Origin: Schistosoma mansoni
Taxonomy: Eukaryota; Platyhelminthes; Trematoda; Strigeidida; Schistosomatidae
Assembly (NCBI RefSeq): GCF_000237925.1
Contig: NC_031495.1
Coordinates: 49,145,925-49,209,924 of the forward strand
Reading direction: 5' to 3'
Length of the DNA: 64,000 nt
The notes below the pieces were generated by a model, which was given only the letters and a program-made list of their open reading frames with translations, ran no database searches and was not told the origin of the DNA. Shown here in pieces: positions 24,332 through 39,300 of the stretch (the stretch's first letter is position 1; each line of letters starts with the position of its first letter). Made by a program: the position numbers and the translations under genes.

Positions 24332-27300
24332 GTGAGTTACACGATTTGTTAAGTTGGTTCTTTTTGCATTTTGTGTATTATTTTTCAATGTCTTGGTTAA
24401 TTGGTTGCTCTTTAGGTATATTAAGTAATTTTATTGCCTATACTGATAATGATAGACATTGCTTTTGTTGTAATATAAAGATATATTTTGTGTAATGTGG
24501 TAAAAAGCGTGTTTTATGTTCTTGAATCATAAACAGTAAGTGTACGTACACCAACTCTATTTCCGCATATTCAACATTGGAGGTGAGTAATGATAAGTGC
24601 TCATTTAATTGAAGTATGATAGGTAGGTGAATTTCCGCTCGATTGTTCTCCACTGCTGAGTAATGCAGCTCTCCAGAAACCAATCCACCTAACCAATGTA
24701 GTCTTTAGAATAGTCGGTATTCATTCATCACTCACCCGCGGCTCGTAAATGAAGAATTTAGGATAATCAATGGATTTCAGTTCTAATGTAGTGGACGAAA
24801 ATTCATATACGGCAAACTAATTTATTGTTTTATGCAAAATCAAACTGCGTTTGTTAAATATCAAGAACATCATTGTTTTATCTATTAATTTGAACACATA
24901 AATATTGGTACAAGGGGGCACCAGATATATATGCGCCTCACAAAACAATGAGGATGGGGAGAGAAAAAGGAAGTAGGGTGGGTATAAGGAAAAAAAGGAG
25001 AATAATAACAACCACAGGTTAGTGTATGTTAGTGTGATAATAAGAATAATAATGGGGGAAACGGAAAGGTACAACCAAAAGAATTCTTTCGGGTAAGGAA
25101 GTTATGACCACTCTTTATGAAGAAAGTAAAAAAGGTTACAGCAGGATCGCCACGTGCCTTTATTCTGAGCCATATCTGATAATGTCTCTGGCCGCTGTGT
25201 TGCACCATCTCTTGGACCTCAACCAGGGAGTCGTGAAGGACCAACAGAAGCCAGCCCTTTGCAGCTTTCTTTCATACTACGACACCATGTCATACACTGA
25301 CCACCTGTGATAAGTATGATGGTATTTTGACATTTGGTGGAGGGTAAAGATATGACCGATACATCCTCAATGAGAACGAAAACCAGCCTGCTCCTCGCGA
25401 GTCAATCTTTCTCGGGTTTTGAACAACCTACGAAGTATGACAGAAGCCAATAGTTTGGACACAATCGGAAGTAGACCTATCCCACGATAGTTGTTACAGG
25501 AACGAAGTGAACCCTTTTTGAAGATCGGGACAATTATCGACTCATTCCATGACGTTGGAACACTCTCTAGCTCCCAAACCTTTGTAAACAACGTTGTGAG
25601 TTCATTAGCCGGAAAGTCACCACCATTTTTAAAAAGAGCCAGAGGTGATTCATCTGGGCCCAGTGATTTGTAGCGCTTTAAAAGTTGGTTTTCCTTGCGG
25701 ACTTCCGCCCCACTTGATGGATCAGTCTTCACAGGCCACGGAGGGCAGGACAGTCTTATCGATGTTGCCGGAGCAGCAGGCCAGTTGAATTGCCCTTCAG
25801 AGAATTCTGCCCATCGTCCAAGACGTTGATGGATGTTAGTGATTGGCACCCCTTCATCTTCATTAGCTTCTCGGTCCTTACGCAAGCTTTGCCCGATTTC
25901 ACTACGTAACAGCCTTCGTTTGTGGTCAAACTCACGGTCACCTTCAGTAGACTGACGGGCTTCAATGAGTTGTAAAAAGCCTGAAGAAACCCAGTGCTTG
26001 TAAGCGGGACGTTTCGCGAAGCCGCATGAGGCTTTACTCGCCATTTTCATGCCGTCATGTAGTTACAACCAATGCTCATCTATGCTTTTTGGTGGGATGG
26101 TAGCTAGCCTAGAAGCTAGCTTGGTTCGATACTTACTTGCAACAGAAGTTGCAACCAATTTGCTGACATCAATCCGTTGATGACGATCAGTTCGTTGACC
26201 ACTGAAAAGTAAGGTAAGATTGGCACAGACCAGGACATGATCAGAGTCCAGATAGGTACTCCAAAAGGAGCGACAGTCTTGTACACAACCATGCTAGCGG
26301 TAGCTGATCGCGATCTGGTCAATCTGAGTCCACGCTTGAGATGCAGAGGGAGAACGCCAAGTGGCACATTGGCGATGACTGTGCCGGAATTTAGCGCTAA
26401 CCGAAAACAGGTTGTAGTTTGTGCACAGTTGCAGTAGATAGTCTCCGTTATCTGACCTGCGACTAACAAGTCCCCATCGGCCACCTAAACGACTCTCCTC
26501 TGTGCCTAGACGCCCGACCTGAGCATTCAAGTCCCCGGCTAGTACTACAATATCTGTTGAACACACTTTCTGAAGAACAGTTAATTGGTGGTAGAATTCA
26601 TCTTTGGTTGCATCCGGGCTGCAATCTGTTGGGGCATAGGCGGAGATGACAAAAAGTCATCGTTTCTCACGTCTATTTCTTCTCACTTTGATGGAGTTTT
26701 CTAATCTAACAGCACTGTGAGGATGGTCCACAGGTGAAGTCGAGGAGGCTCTAGGAAGCCCAGAAGGAGCCCAACATGTTCCGTCCAATCAGCTCTTGGA
26801 AGAATATTCCAGAATTGCCACGTGGAGCTTCCCTATTGGACAATGCTGATAACTCTCTGTCTGCGGATTGGATAACTATAATGATGATTTTGTTTCTACT
26901 AAAAACTATAAATACCTGATAATTTTGTACCATATTCGACACTGTTTGGAATAACATTCCTTCAACTTGTCTTCTGTGTTTTGATTTGTGACTTGGGAGG
27001 GTTCCAGCGTTCGTGTGCTCAAGTATTGTGCGGTAGACTAAGAATCTAAGTTCGAGATACAACAAGCACATGACCGACTGTTAATGGGGGATCCAATCGA
27101 CTAGTGCTGCCTCAGCTATAGCGCTTAGTGCGACACCAACGCCAGCAAGACCAGACGAAAATGCCACAGGGTCCCTGGATAAACGCACGTAAAACAAGCC
27201 TTTTGAGGCGACAGATGGAGAGCGAATTTGTAGTACTTCATCAGAGTCTTGAATACGGGTCTCGGATAGACAACAAACGTCGATATTATAATTTTCTAAA

Positions 27301-30300
27301 GACATAGCCAACCCTATCTGTTGTCCGATCTGCATTAGTGTGCGAACGCTGAAGAAAACCAGTTTGAATGGTGTACGTGGTTTCAGAAAGACTAGTTCAG
27401 TATTCGTATTCGGTGGAAGTATTCACTTTCGACCAGACAGTGACTCGAGATCGTTTGGATAGAGCAGAGTTTCCATTATGGGCGAGCTGCTGTATAAGTT
27501 GAAAAACGGGAGTACATGAAGAGGGAATAGAGGAAGAGAAGTGACCTAGTATATAAGAAAAATGACTCACCGTGTCCACCGGCCCGCTTAAGGCGCCGGA
27601 CATTCACTTTTCGTCATCTCAATTTCGCAAGCAACACCCCCGCCACGAGAGGGCAGTGAGTAGGGCTTCCCTGGCAGAGGCTGTATACGTGTGACCGTGT
27701 GAGAGCATTTTGAGAGGGAGGCGGCCCCTCCCCACTCTCGGCTGTACTAGGGCATTCGGGGGTGTGCATCATTGAGTTGTCCATTACATGCTCCATCATT
27801 CTTCCAATCCAATCATGTTGTTCTTCCGACTACTCTTTTTTCCCCTTCCTCTTTTCTTTATTCCAATCTTGTTCGCATAAGTGGCGGACATCGAACTATT
27901 ACTGTGCGTAGGATTTTAGGACATAGGTATATCTTAGTTCCTCATTAATTATACTTTTTGACCTTCAAATGAAAATTAACTATGTATATCTACAATTCAG
28001 TAAAACAGTTGTCGATAAGACCTCTTTTCAAAGACTCCTTATCATTTAAAAAAATTATGAAAGTTGCCATCTAAGATGGTCATGGCGAGTAGTGTTTACC
28101 ATACACTCCTGCTTTTTATTTCGATGTCTAGGAAACACTGAACAGAGGAGTAAAAAAGTAACTAATATTTCCAACCCACGTTCCTGTTAATTTAAGTACT
28201 AACTTTAATTAATTATTCTGTAACCCGTGAAACTTGGAAATCGCATGAAATAGGTATTTATTTTATTTTGCTTTGCCTCACAGCACAGAATGTGACAGAT
28301 ATTGCTACATTGGTTTTGGTTGACGGTGAGTTCATTATGGATCTCTATGGAAATGCCACAAAATCAATATGGACACAAAATGTAACTGGTATGACATATC
28401 AGGAAAGTCAATGGCTCATGGAAACTGAACGTTGCAACAAAATGTTTGATAAAATCAACTCTCTTGCTTGGCACAAGACGTGTTCCCCCACAGGAGAAAT
28501 GGATTTACTTCGATCCGTACCCTGTTCTTCATCTGGGCTTTGCGCAGAGGAAGATGATCCTGAAAGTGTAGTACCGAATTCACAATTTACTTTTGTTGTG
28601 CAAGACCTTCGGCAACCACGGTTCGTATAAATATTGTCTATTTTCTCCCGAAATTCAATCACTCTAATTTCATTTCGATTGTACATAAAATCAAACAATT
28701 GGTTCATTATTTTGTATATTATAATGAAAGTAATCATTTAAAAATCATGTTCTTGCGCGATAAAGTAGTCACGATTAAATACTTTGAACATTGTTTAAGT
28801 ATTAGATGTACCGAAGACCTGTGCAGTTGTTGTCATTTTAAGATGCCTCGTATTTTATTTTGTTTTCCTTTCAATTTTCATGTTATTGAGTAAGAAATCG
28901 TAACTAATTAAACGGAAAAAAACGTGCTTCATCTTATCAGCTTTTCTCGTCTAACTTATAAAAACCATAGGTAATATATTACTAATAAAACCTCGTAGTA
29001 CAAAATGACTAAATCATCGTTGTTTGTTTACGGGTTTGTACTGTTTCGCATTTCAGTGTCAATTCCACTGCGCACATATATATGTCATCACCCTTAGTAA
29101 TAATATTTGTTTTTTGAATTTTCTTTGGATTTTGATATCAATTAGCAAACATTTCATTACGACTAAACTTGTTGTTTTCTACCTACATTTGTTCTAAAAC
29201 ATGATGAAATTTTAAAAATGATTTCATAATACTCGTATGAATTGGATAGCGTTGTGACATTCGGCCTCCGATTTCGATACTGCTACGCAATCTTCCTATA
29301 CACGAGTTCAACTGGCTTCTTGAGTGAAAAGACTGAGGGTGACAAGAAAGTTTATTGACTAAGTCTAGACAAGAATGTACGGATAGATTGAATCAAAAAA
29401 GTTCATGCACCTAAGTATTCGGTAACTATCTGCAAACAATGGTTAGGATTTTTGAGATGATGATTAATAAAATCAACACAAAATTCATTTTGGAAAATTT
29501 TTTTAAAATGAGATGCAGTATTTTTGAATTCATAGCAAGATTATCCCAGGCTATGTTGAATTAAGAATCATTTATTTACATAACAGAAAACAATATGTGA
29601 TAAGTAAGTCTTGTGTTTCATTTATATTATCCACAAAATGAACGCAGTAAAAAGTGTCGATGAATGCTACCTATCATTAGATGATAATACAGTTACATGC
29701 AGTAAAGTTAAGGTCATATTTTTGTTATATATCTTTTACAAGTAAAATGTATTATTTACCAGAATTTTATATTGATTCATCCCTCAAGTTAGTAATTAGA
29801 ATATAAATAATAAATTTATTCGGTAGCTAAGTAACTGCAATTTGCTCCGTCTTATGATAGTTGGCAAAGTTCATTTTTAATTTGTAGTTGACGTAATATA
29901 GAAGAAATGCAATTTTTCGAAATTATTTTCCATTGATTGATGTAATTTGAATATAGATTTATTTTCCCTTTTATATAAAGTTATTGGTATTTGAGTTTGG
30001 TCGCGTGTAAACGTAATTTAACTACATGTAAATGGGAGACTACTGCAATTCCTCGTTATTCAAATTCATCATTATCATCGTCATCAACTTATTCCTTATT
30101 AACAGTGATTTATGATATATGGCTTGTTAATGGTGAACCAAAATTACAGTCTTTCAATCAATTTGAACATCATTTCTCTTTTGAAACACATGGAATTGCA
30201 CATATGTTTTTTATATTTCTGTCACTCTATATTATTTTGAATATAACAGCACATGTACGTTTTAACTGACTGTTTATAATTTATTATTATTATGTTCAAG

Positions 30301-33300
30301 TATTGCATTGATTTAGGTTTCGTTATATGTTTAGAAAAAAGAATATTCGTTTAAGCTTTTTCAATATAATTTTTTGTAGTATATGGTTAGTAACAATTCA
30401 TCAAAAACTAGCAAATAATTTAAATAAGGTAAACTACTCTGACTTAGGTGTTAGTATTTGTTGCTGGAAGGAAGTGAAGGAGCTATTTTTAAAGTGTTTT
30501 AATTGTTATATAGTGTTACGGAGTGTAAACATAAGTGTTTTTAAGTGAGGACTTTATCATATCGTACTAAGCCAATCGAGATATTGGCTCAAGATTTAAT
30601 GCAACGCAAATACACCTCAGCCAATCTTGTACTTGATCCAGCCTTCAACTACTTAAAAAACAAAGGAAAGCAAAAGGTATACCTTTTGTTTCAACCGACT
30701 TTGATACAGGGGAAAATGAGCAGGTAGTTCTAGAATTTTTTTGGTGCCCTTGCGACCCAGCTTCTAGAATACCGCGCCTTTATTCCCCGGTCCGCGCACA
30801 GTTCGAAAATTCGGGTGGTGAGATATTATTAAGAATCCAAATTGTTGGCTAATTAGGATAAAAGTTATGGAAACAACGCCTATTCCAATCGAGGATCATT
30901 GGTACGAACACCCGGTTAATGGTATACGTCTGGCTCTAACTGTATTCCTTTGTTTGAAGACATCATATAACACTGTTGATTGAAAATCCTTATAAAGTTC
31001 GACTGCACCAAGGTGGGTACTTTGCAAGAAAACCATATCACTGAAGGCTTTTTACTTAAAAAATTCGCGGTGGGGTTGTAGTTCATTGTTAAATATGATC
31101 TAACTTGAAAATATCAAGATTTGCTCGTTAGTGTTACCCATTACTCAGTTTGATTAAATTTTGCCATATCTATTTGGATTTCATGTATCAATGAGCACGT
31201 ATGCAGTACCGTCATAATACACGGACATCCCGATTTGATGTAATCTTCTGAATGCTAAGTAGCAATGCCGGAATGCGTGAAATGCACTTCTCATCCCCAA
31301 ATACAAAACCCTTTTGTAATGTATCGAAAGAGAAAGCATTTGTTAATCAACATGTATATTTTTGTATTTGTTTTATTGTTACCAAGTAATTTTATTTTAT
31401 CTGATAATGGTTTTTTATACAGATCAAACTGGTCAATAACTGTTCACTTCATGTTTACCTCTACCTTACTCATCTTTGGTTGGCTAGTCTAGGAACACTG
31501 TTGGCTGCTGTTCACTGGGGTGTTTTCTCATTTGATGGTCGAGGACTAGGTCTGATTTCAGAGTTGGGAACAGTAATTACACAGTGGGCAGACTCAGTGT
31601 TCCTAGCTGTTCTATTGTGTACATGTCAAATGGGTTTCAGTCCACAATGTCCGTCAATCGCATTCCAATCTTGTGATGCTTCAAAAGCTCTTTGTCCACT
31701 AACCTCCAAAGTGTTTTCCAGTTTACCTACCGGATTCTTCCACCTTGGTAAATTTAGTCATAAATTGTACAGTTACGATCCTATCCGAGAAAATATTTAT
31801 GCTAAGCCATCAACCAATCAGAAGTCCACGTCATTTTGGCCATATATGATTTTATTGGTTACTTTGTTGGTTGGGGTCAAAACTTTACTGTATATATGGG
31901 CTATGGTGAGTTTTTTCGTTTTCTGCTACTTTCGATATTACTACCTTTAATTCATACTTTTTCCTCTTAGTATTTGTATGTACTTATGTGTAGTGTATTG
32001 TACTGATTGTAGTGCTAGAATTTGATATAATACTTGCGGTCGATATGATCCTGAAGTATAGGTATCACTGACCAATAGTCATATGAGAGATGCCTTCAAT
32101 AGATGTCGGAAATAGAATCTCAGTGCATTTACATTTATTTTCTTGGAAAAAACTACGGTGGACTAAATGTTTGGATTTTGTTTGTGAAATACTCAGACTA
32201 TGTCGATCACTAATATGGGTTACTTGTAATGTTTCTACAGTTGTAATATAAACTTGGTATTTATGAAGTTATTCACTAGGTACAATCTAAGTATTTGTTT
32301 TTATGATAACTTTCAAACACTAATTGGAAAGTGAACAGTTTCTGATAAATATTTAATGTAAAACAAAAATGTAAGGTGATATTAAGGATTCAAGTAAATT
32401 GTCGATGTTTTGTAACCTTTTACTGGGGCCGTATTCCTGACTCTTCTGTCTGTCCATTGATTTAGATAAGCCTATCCATTTTTAATAGACTTTATAAGTG
32501 AGAACTCATTATCATGACTACTAACTTCTCAGTGCTAGCGAGTTTTTAAAGTGGTAGGATAGAGTTTCAGTTAATCTGCTCTTTTTTGTGCATATCAATT
32601 TAAGGGGCAGCTTATTTGTTGAAGTATTCGGTTTCTAATCATTGGAATGGGGTAAAGAGGTTTGGACTTTGCCTCAGATGCTTTAGTTTGATAAGTCCTT
32701 CAGTATTTTTGTCTTTCACACAAATTGTAACTTCAACTAAACATGCCAATCTGTAGTGGGTTGCTTAGTCACAAGGAAAAAACGCATACAGTGTCTCCAT
32801 TTTGATCATTTTAAACCGATTATCATTCTGTACCATCAGTGCCTCAGTATTAGTATGGGATCATTAACATTAACATTGAATGGTCAGCATTTTCCAACAA
32901 GGTCAGTTCAGAAAAAAATGAAAGAAATTTTATTGTAACTGGTTGTTGTGAAAGTTTGGTGATTTTATGCTCAAATTATTTAAACGTTTAGTTATTATTA
33001 CTATTATTCTGGAGAATGTTTCCATTGTTATTCATTAACTGGAATTAATAAAGGTTCTTTTTATTCATTATGCAAGATCCTTTCTCTTATCAAAAAATAT
33101 TGTAGATGACGACAACCAGTCAGGTAACTGTTATAGCATTTTATTTATTTGAAGGTGTTCTGTTCAACTAGCTATTAATCCATTATGAGGATATTTTATT
33201 TCATGAGTTGAATGATTTATTTGTAAAATTATCTGTTTCAACTTAAAGAACACTATTAAATTTTCAATAGAAAAAACAGACTTAAAGATTTCACCAGTGA

Positions 33301-36300
33301 TAGTCCAAAGTATGATTTATTGTTTTACCTCATTGTAACTTACATATTTTGTAATCTGTAGTTGGGAATACTTTTGGTGTAATGGTTTACACTCAATTAG
33401 AATACCATTCATTTTCCAATTTTTTCTAAATCTTGAGTTTTAACGCTAATCAATGTTTTTCTTTTTCCGATTTCATTCACTTTTCCTAAACTATATTTCC
33501 TGTATTCCTAGTTTACACTATGATTAAAATTGTTATTTTGACTTGTTTGCTTTTCATGTTGTTAATTGTTTTGTCCTTCATACTGATTTGAAGAAAATTT
33601 AGATTGACGAACATTCGCTGTTGGTCTATTGTTATTACTTGATTTTAGCGGGATATACATTGGATTAAAGCATGTTCCATGCACGATTGTGTTAGTGCAC
33701 ACTGAACGGCTATTTCTTATCCAATCAGCGCTAGTCGATACTTGAAGAAGACTCTAGAGTTTTCTCATGTAAAAACTATAAATATACTAACGTTTCTCTT
33801 ATTGTGCTTCTTACTTCCATCTACACTTGTTATTTGGAATATAATTTCGTTGCTGTTCAACTGTGTTCTGATTTGGGGACTTGTCGAGTGAATTGGTGTC
33901 GAAGAATACTAAGCAATAGGAATAGCTGGGTCGTAATAAGAGAAATTATAACACTTGACGTAACTGTGTTAACGTTGCTTAAATATGTAGATGATTAATT
34001 GTTTCAACTATCTATCCACTGACGATGCATAGAGTTAGTTCTCTTCGTAAATTCTTGTTAGATTGAATAACTGAATAGATCACAAAATACAGTACATTGC
34101 AGACAACTAATAGAATCACCACTGAGCAAATATATTCAACTTCAATTTAAATCACTCTTTAACGACAAAATTATTGTGCAACGTTTTTGTATCTTGGACT
34201 CGTTTCTTGTGACTAGAATTAATTCAATTAAAATTAATTAAATTTCTTGTAAGACTTTCTGTGTAATGGTTGATTTTTTCTTATGTCTTTTAGTTTGATA
34301 GAGACCCTGTTATCGATTTTTCTGTTTGGAATACAGTGCCTGGTTGTTTATTGTTAGCTTTAAGAATTTGCCTAGTGTTCTGGATATTGGTAGTTGTAGG
34401 ACGCAGGCATTTTATAGCACAAATTTACTCTGAGTCGTATAATATGGATTTATGTATCTTGGGCCCAAATATCAATACAATGCAATTTGCCGCTGGTTAT
34501 CTCCTATGGATTGTGATCTTACCATTAGTAGTGTTTATTGGTGAGACAAGTGTATCTCCCTTGTGGCGAACAAAAACTATATCAAGTAAGTATTTATCTG
34601 GAGAGTTGAATTTTGTAGTTAGTAAAGTTACTTTCTTTTTGTTAGCTTTTGCTACCTCAACTTTTGACCATTTGGTTGTAGGTTTAAACCTTTCTCCCCA
34701 AGTACTTCATTTTTACAACGTAGTATATATAACAAACCCTTATATAGGAAGTTTGTTGATAAGCTATGTAAATGAACTTTGTTATTGAGTTGAAATTATC
34801 GACGTTTAACAAACACGCCATTGTTTTCGAAATAATACACAAAATATATGTTACATCTTTTTCTTATTTTTGAGTGTAATGTTATCAATATACATTTAAA
34901 ATTGGCTCATTAATGTTAACACACAGTTCTAAGGCGCCAACCGAAAAGTCGGTCCACATGAATCGATTTAACTTGGAGGTTATTTTCAATGACGTCTACA
35001 GTTGTTATATATTGTAGCTTAGGATAGAAACTTTCATATGGGTGCTAAATAATAATTACTCAGTTTTTCGTACTGTATTGGAGAGTTGTCCTATTCACTC
35101 AATTAGTACGGTTTCACTGTGGCAGGTGTTAAAAAACAAACTTGGTACTCAATTTGACACTACCTTCTTGAACTGTTGATGCCTTAGGGCTTAGTTTCTT
35201 AGATATCACCTATTCTATTGTGAACATAGGAAGTGAAAAAAACGAATTCTTAGAAAGATACTCGAATACTATTAGAGGTAATTTCTCAAATTATCAAGTA
35301 AACATGAAGGTATATGAGTATTTTGTTTTATTATTTTTGCGAAGTAGATTGATTAGTCAACTAGCTTAAGTGATTATTTTTATTGACTGCATCTGATTAC
35401 TTATTGGAATCTCGATATTATTGTAATAAGTTGAGTCTCTGACATCACCTATATCCACTCATAAGATACTAGTTTGTGTCATTGGTACAGCGTGAGGATA
35501 ATTATTTACAAGAAATCACTGACTAAGTAATAAATTACAAACAATATACTAAAGACAGCATTCATAAGCAACCTAGAACCTATTTGATATGTACATCAGT
35601 TCAAGTTGTCACGTATCAACATAGTGAAATGAAATTATCAGGAAAAATGCCTAGGCAGTTGATACTGTAGAAATGTACGCAGTAACTTCTTAGAAAAAGT
35701 CATTAAAGTTCAGTCCGTTAAAAAATCTTAGTGAGAGTTTGACCCATTAGTTGTTAACTTTTGTCAAACAATGAAACAGAAGGGGGGTTTTGTGGAGATT
35801 TCAATAATTTTATTTAATTGAAATCATGAGTCAATTGAAGCTAGATCACCATGGAAAACCTGGAAGCACTGGACGGCCGTTTCGTCCTATTGTGAGACTC
35901 CTCAGCAGTGCACATCCACGATCCCGCCTCGCGAGATTCGAACCCAGGATATTGGTGAATGGTTGCCCAACTTCGTAGATTGGTTGAAGTTAGACATTAA
36001 CACCGTTGGATGCTGGGTCAGTAGTCTAGTGGTTAGGCGCTCGCGCCCGAGACTGATAGGTTCTGGGTCTGAATCTCGTGAGGCGGGATCGTGGATGCGC
36101 ACTGCTGAGGAGTTCCACAATAGGACGAAACGGCCGTCCAGTGCTTCCAGGTTTTCCATGGTGGTCTAGCTTCAATCGACTCATGATTTCAACTATATAA
36201 AATAATGAAACAGTTGAAAATTACACTACGAAATCCTATCATCACTGACCACTTCATTTTGAAATTTCGGCATTGCGGTTCAAACAATTAAAAATGACAA

Positions 36301-39300
36301 TCTGTACAATGATTGTATGAGTTTAAAATGCTATAAATGTTATCTGAGTTAAATGTTTCACAAGAAATTAGCTATCTTAAACATTATGATCTATTTCTAA
36401 ACATTCATTTGCTCATCGTTATCTAGGTGAACATATTTATTATAATAGTGTTGAATGTAATGTATTATTATGATTGACTTTATTGAACGGAATACGTTTT
36501 TTTGGATTATCTTATTTCTTAGAAATTTGTTTGTCATATTTCAACATTAAGTGACATGAACATGAAAAAACGTACACTATTGATTAGTTTGAACTCATCT
36601 GATTTTTTTCTTTATTTATATAAAGATTTTTAATGCTTTATAACATGACACTATCGGTTTGTATAGATTTTGTATTTTACAATTTATTAAATTGTCAACT
36701 ATCTATTTCTTCCATTTATTGTTCATCTAATTATATATTCATTGAATATTATTTGCTTGACAGTATTTGAATATGTTATTATTAGATATCTGAACAATCT
36801 TTGGAACTACAATTGACTATAGTGAACTTTTATCTTTATGAGGAGAAAGTTTAATTAGCCAAGTCGATTTCACAACTATGAGATTTTCATTATTAATCCT
36901 TAATATGTATTATGGTTACATAGTGAACTAGTCAGAATATGTATGTGTTATTATAAGCAGTTGCTGAACCACCGACTGGCCCGACGTGCAATGTTTTATG
37001 ATGTAGGAGTAGGTTGGAAGAAAGCTAGGGGCGGCCAGACCGAAACGTGGTACAAATCCATGAAGTCACTGACAATTGGACTGAGTCATGCTGGTAGGTG
37101 TAGACTACCTGGTTGGGATTCGCGAGATGATAGCAATCGATGGTTAGAGACCTTGAATGACATGGCTCAAAATCGTTTGCAATGGCGAAGGTGCATCCAC
37201 TCTTTGTGTTCTTCTAAATTCTAATCTTCTGAATTCTTCATGTCCCTATCCTTTTTCTCTTTCCAAATTTATTTCACTGTATTATACTCCTTAAATAACA
37301 TCTTCAAACCCTAATCTTTCGGTTTACTGCTTATACTTTTACTACTTCTACCACTATGGGATTTGAATCGACAACTGCATCTTTGTGTTAATGTGGTATG
37401 GCAACTCGAACTGATGTACATACGTACGAAGTTCTACGTTGTGACTGACTGACTGAACGTACATTAACATTGAATATTCTTTAGATCTTTCTGAAAAATG
37501 TTTAATTTTCAGTTTAATTATGAGGGGCGAATTTTATGAATAACCATGTACTAATGTTGACGTGCTAGAGACTATTAAAGAGCCAAGGAATCGGAAGTTT
37601 CTAAGCGTAATCAACTTCTTTAAGGCATTAGCAACTTAATGGGTTATGATCACTTAACTTGCAGAGTTATTTTGGTTACATTGTTTATAGTTTCGGATGT
37701 ACTTCGGGGATATTTACCTCGTATATGGATCTTTAGATTAATAATAACGTGGTTAACTACCATTACAGTTTTTCTCGGCATGCTATATTTGTTGGTATAC
37801 ACGTTTTGTTTCGCTAACTCAGATTGATTCTATTTAACATGATTTCTAGACTGTTAGTGATAACAAACAATTCTAAAGAATGTTATCAGGTATACACATT
37901 TTTAAATGGTTTCTTTACGTATGTTAGTAGTTGTGACTTAGTGCATAACTTACTGTATTAAAAAGGGACTAAAGCTTTGTGATAGGATCTCTAACGAATT
38001 ACCTATCTTTCAAAATTCAGTAAAGTTAACCAGATCATGTGAATCAGAGACAATGTCATACTTTTAGTGTTATTTTAGAAATAAATTTTAATTTAACAGT
38101 ATAATCCAGTTACAATGAGAATGACTCAAAAATGTAAGTGGCCGATCTTTATGTATCAGTCATGACTAAGCAATAGAGAGAAAATTTTGATAAAGAGACT
38201 TGCAAATAGTCTTCCTTACAGACTAACATCACTTGTTTAGGTACGAAGTGCCAAAATAATGTTGAAAGGCTTACCACTTGGTAGTTCGGAAGTCATATAT
38301 GAAAGTCTGGTTATTCAATGTCACAAATTATCTTGAAAGTGTTAAGTTTTTAGATATGTTGATGCTGGTTCCTAAGTTGGATGTAAGATACTATACTTCA
38401 TGGGGCTATTTTAAAATTTATGTCCTATGGTGAATACAAAATATTCAATGAGCTAATAGCCTACTAGTTTGCTAGAACATACAACTTGGAATCCCGAACT
38501 TGGATCTAAGACATAGACAACATCTTTTTTGAGACCTTGTTTACCATATTTTTGTCTGCATGAATTGATATAAACGTTTATACCAAAAAGTCATTCTGAG
38601 ATTAGATATGCTGTACTAGAATATCTATTTATCCTTTATTACTTATCTTATTTGCACTTTGTGATAATCGGGTCATAAATTAATGAACTCGATAATGATG
38701 TCATGTCTTTTCGTGAGTTGATTATTTTTTTAATTTTAGTGTAATACTGAATATCCAAACATTTCTTATTGTTTCATTTTAGTAATATGCTTCTCTACTG
38801 ACTATGTAGCGGCTGTTGCGTACGCTTGCCTTTTATGGCGTTCAAAGTAAGTTTTTGAGATCTGTAATTGATTATTTTCCGTAATCAAACGTAATATTTA
38901 ATCGTCAATTCATTTTATTCTGCTTTCCTATTGTCATCGAAAAATTTCTTACTGTCTTTGGTATAAGTTAGTAAAGATAGGTAAATTAGCAGTTTTGATT
39001 AACTTAAATAGTTTAACTAGGAGCAGTTTATTGTTTTACTGAACGGAATTTTTAATGAGAAATTTCCAATATAATTAAACTTATTGTATTTTGTTAAAAC
39101 TAGCTAATGGTATTACTTGACAAATTCCTTGAAATTGTAAGCTATTGAAAAATAAGCATATTCAAGTTCTCAAGATAAATTTATCCAATTGTTTTTTTCA
39201 ACTATTCAGAGTAAGATAATAATAAAAAGGCTCCTCCTGGGGCCCCTCTAGAATTACTACCGGTCCCAACCCAGATGAAAAAGGAAGGTTGGGTGTAAGA

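Larger units (their letters stand above)
35796..36205. mobile_element. Head-to-head pair of tRNA-like/hammerhead elements (family 2)
   Basis: The left arm (35796-35950) is a minus-strand copy that stops in the tRNA-like B box. The right arm (about 35951-36205) is a plus-strand copy with TAGTCTAGTGGTTAGGCGC (A-box region) and GGGTCTGAATCTCG (B-box region). About 105 bases (35841-35945 and 36067-36170) are near-perfect inverted repeats. Each arm carries a complete hammerhead. The left edge shows the element's tail (GGGGTTTTGTGGAGATTT). It lies in intron 5 of the GPR180-like gene. Confidence 0.8.

Noticed and set aside
36010-36085. tRNA gene
   Set aside because: A- and B-box regions are present, but the cloverleaf is not complete and the block recurs with the hammerhead in several copies, so it is the tRNA-like head of the repeat family.
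37639-37827. An exon of the GPR180-like gene (62-codon hydrophobic frame)
   Set aside because: It could be joined only through an AG two bases after a better one. The exon at 38783-38846 has stronger signals and matches the family in helix 7.
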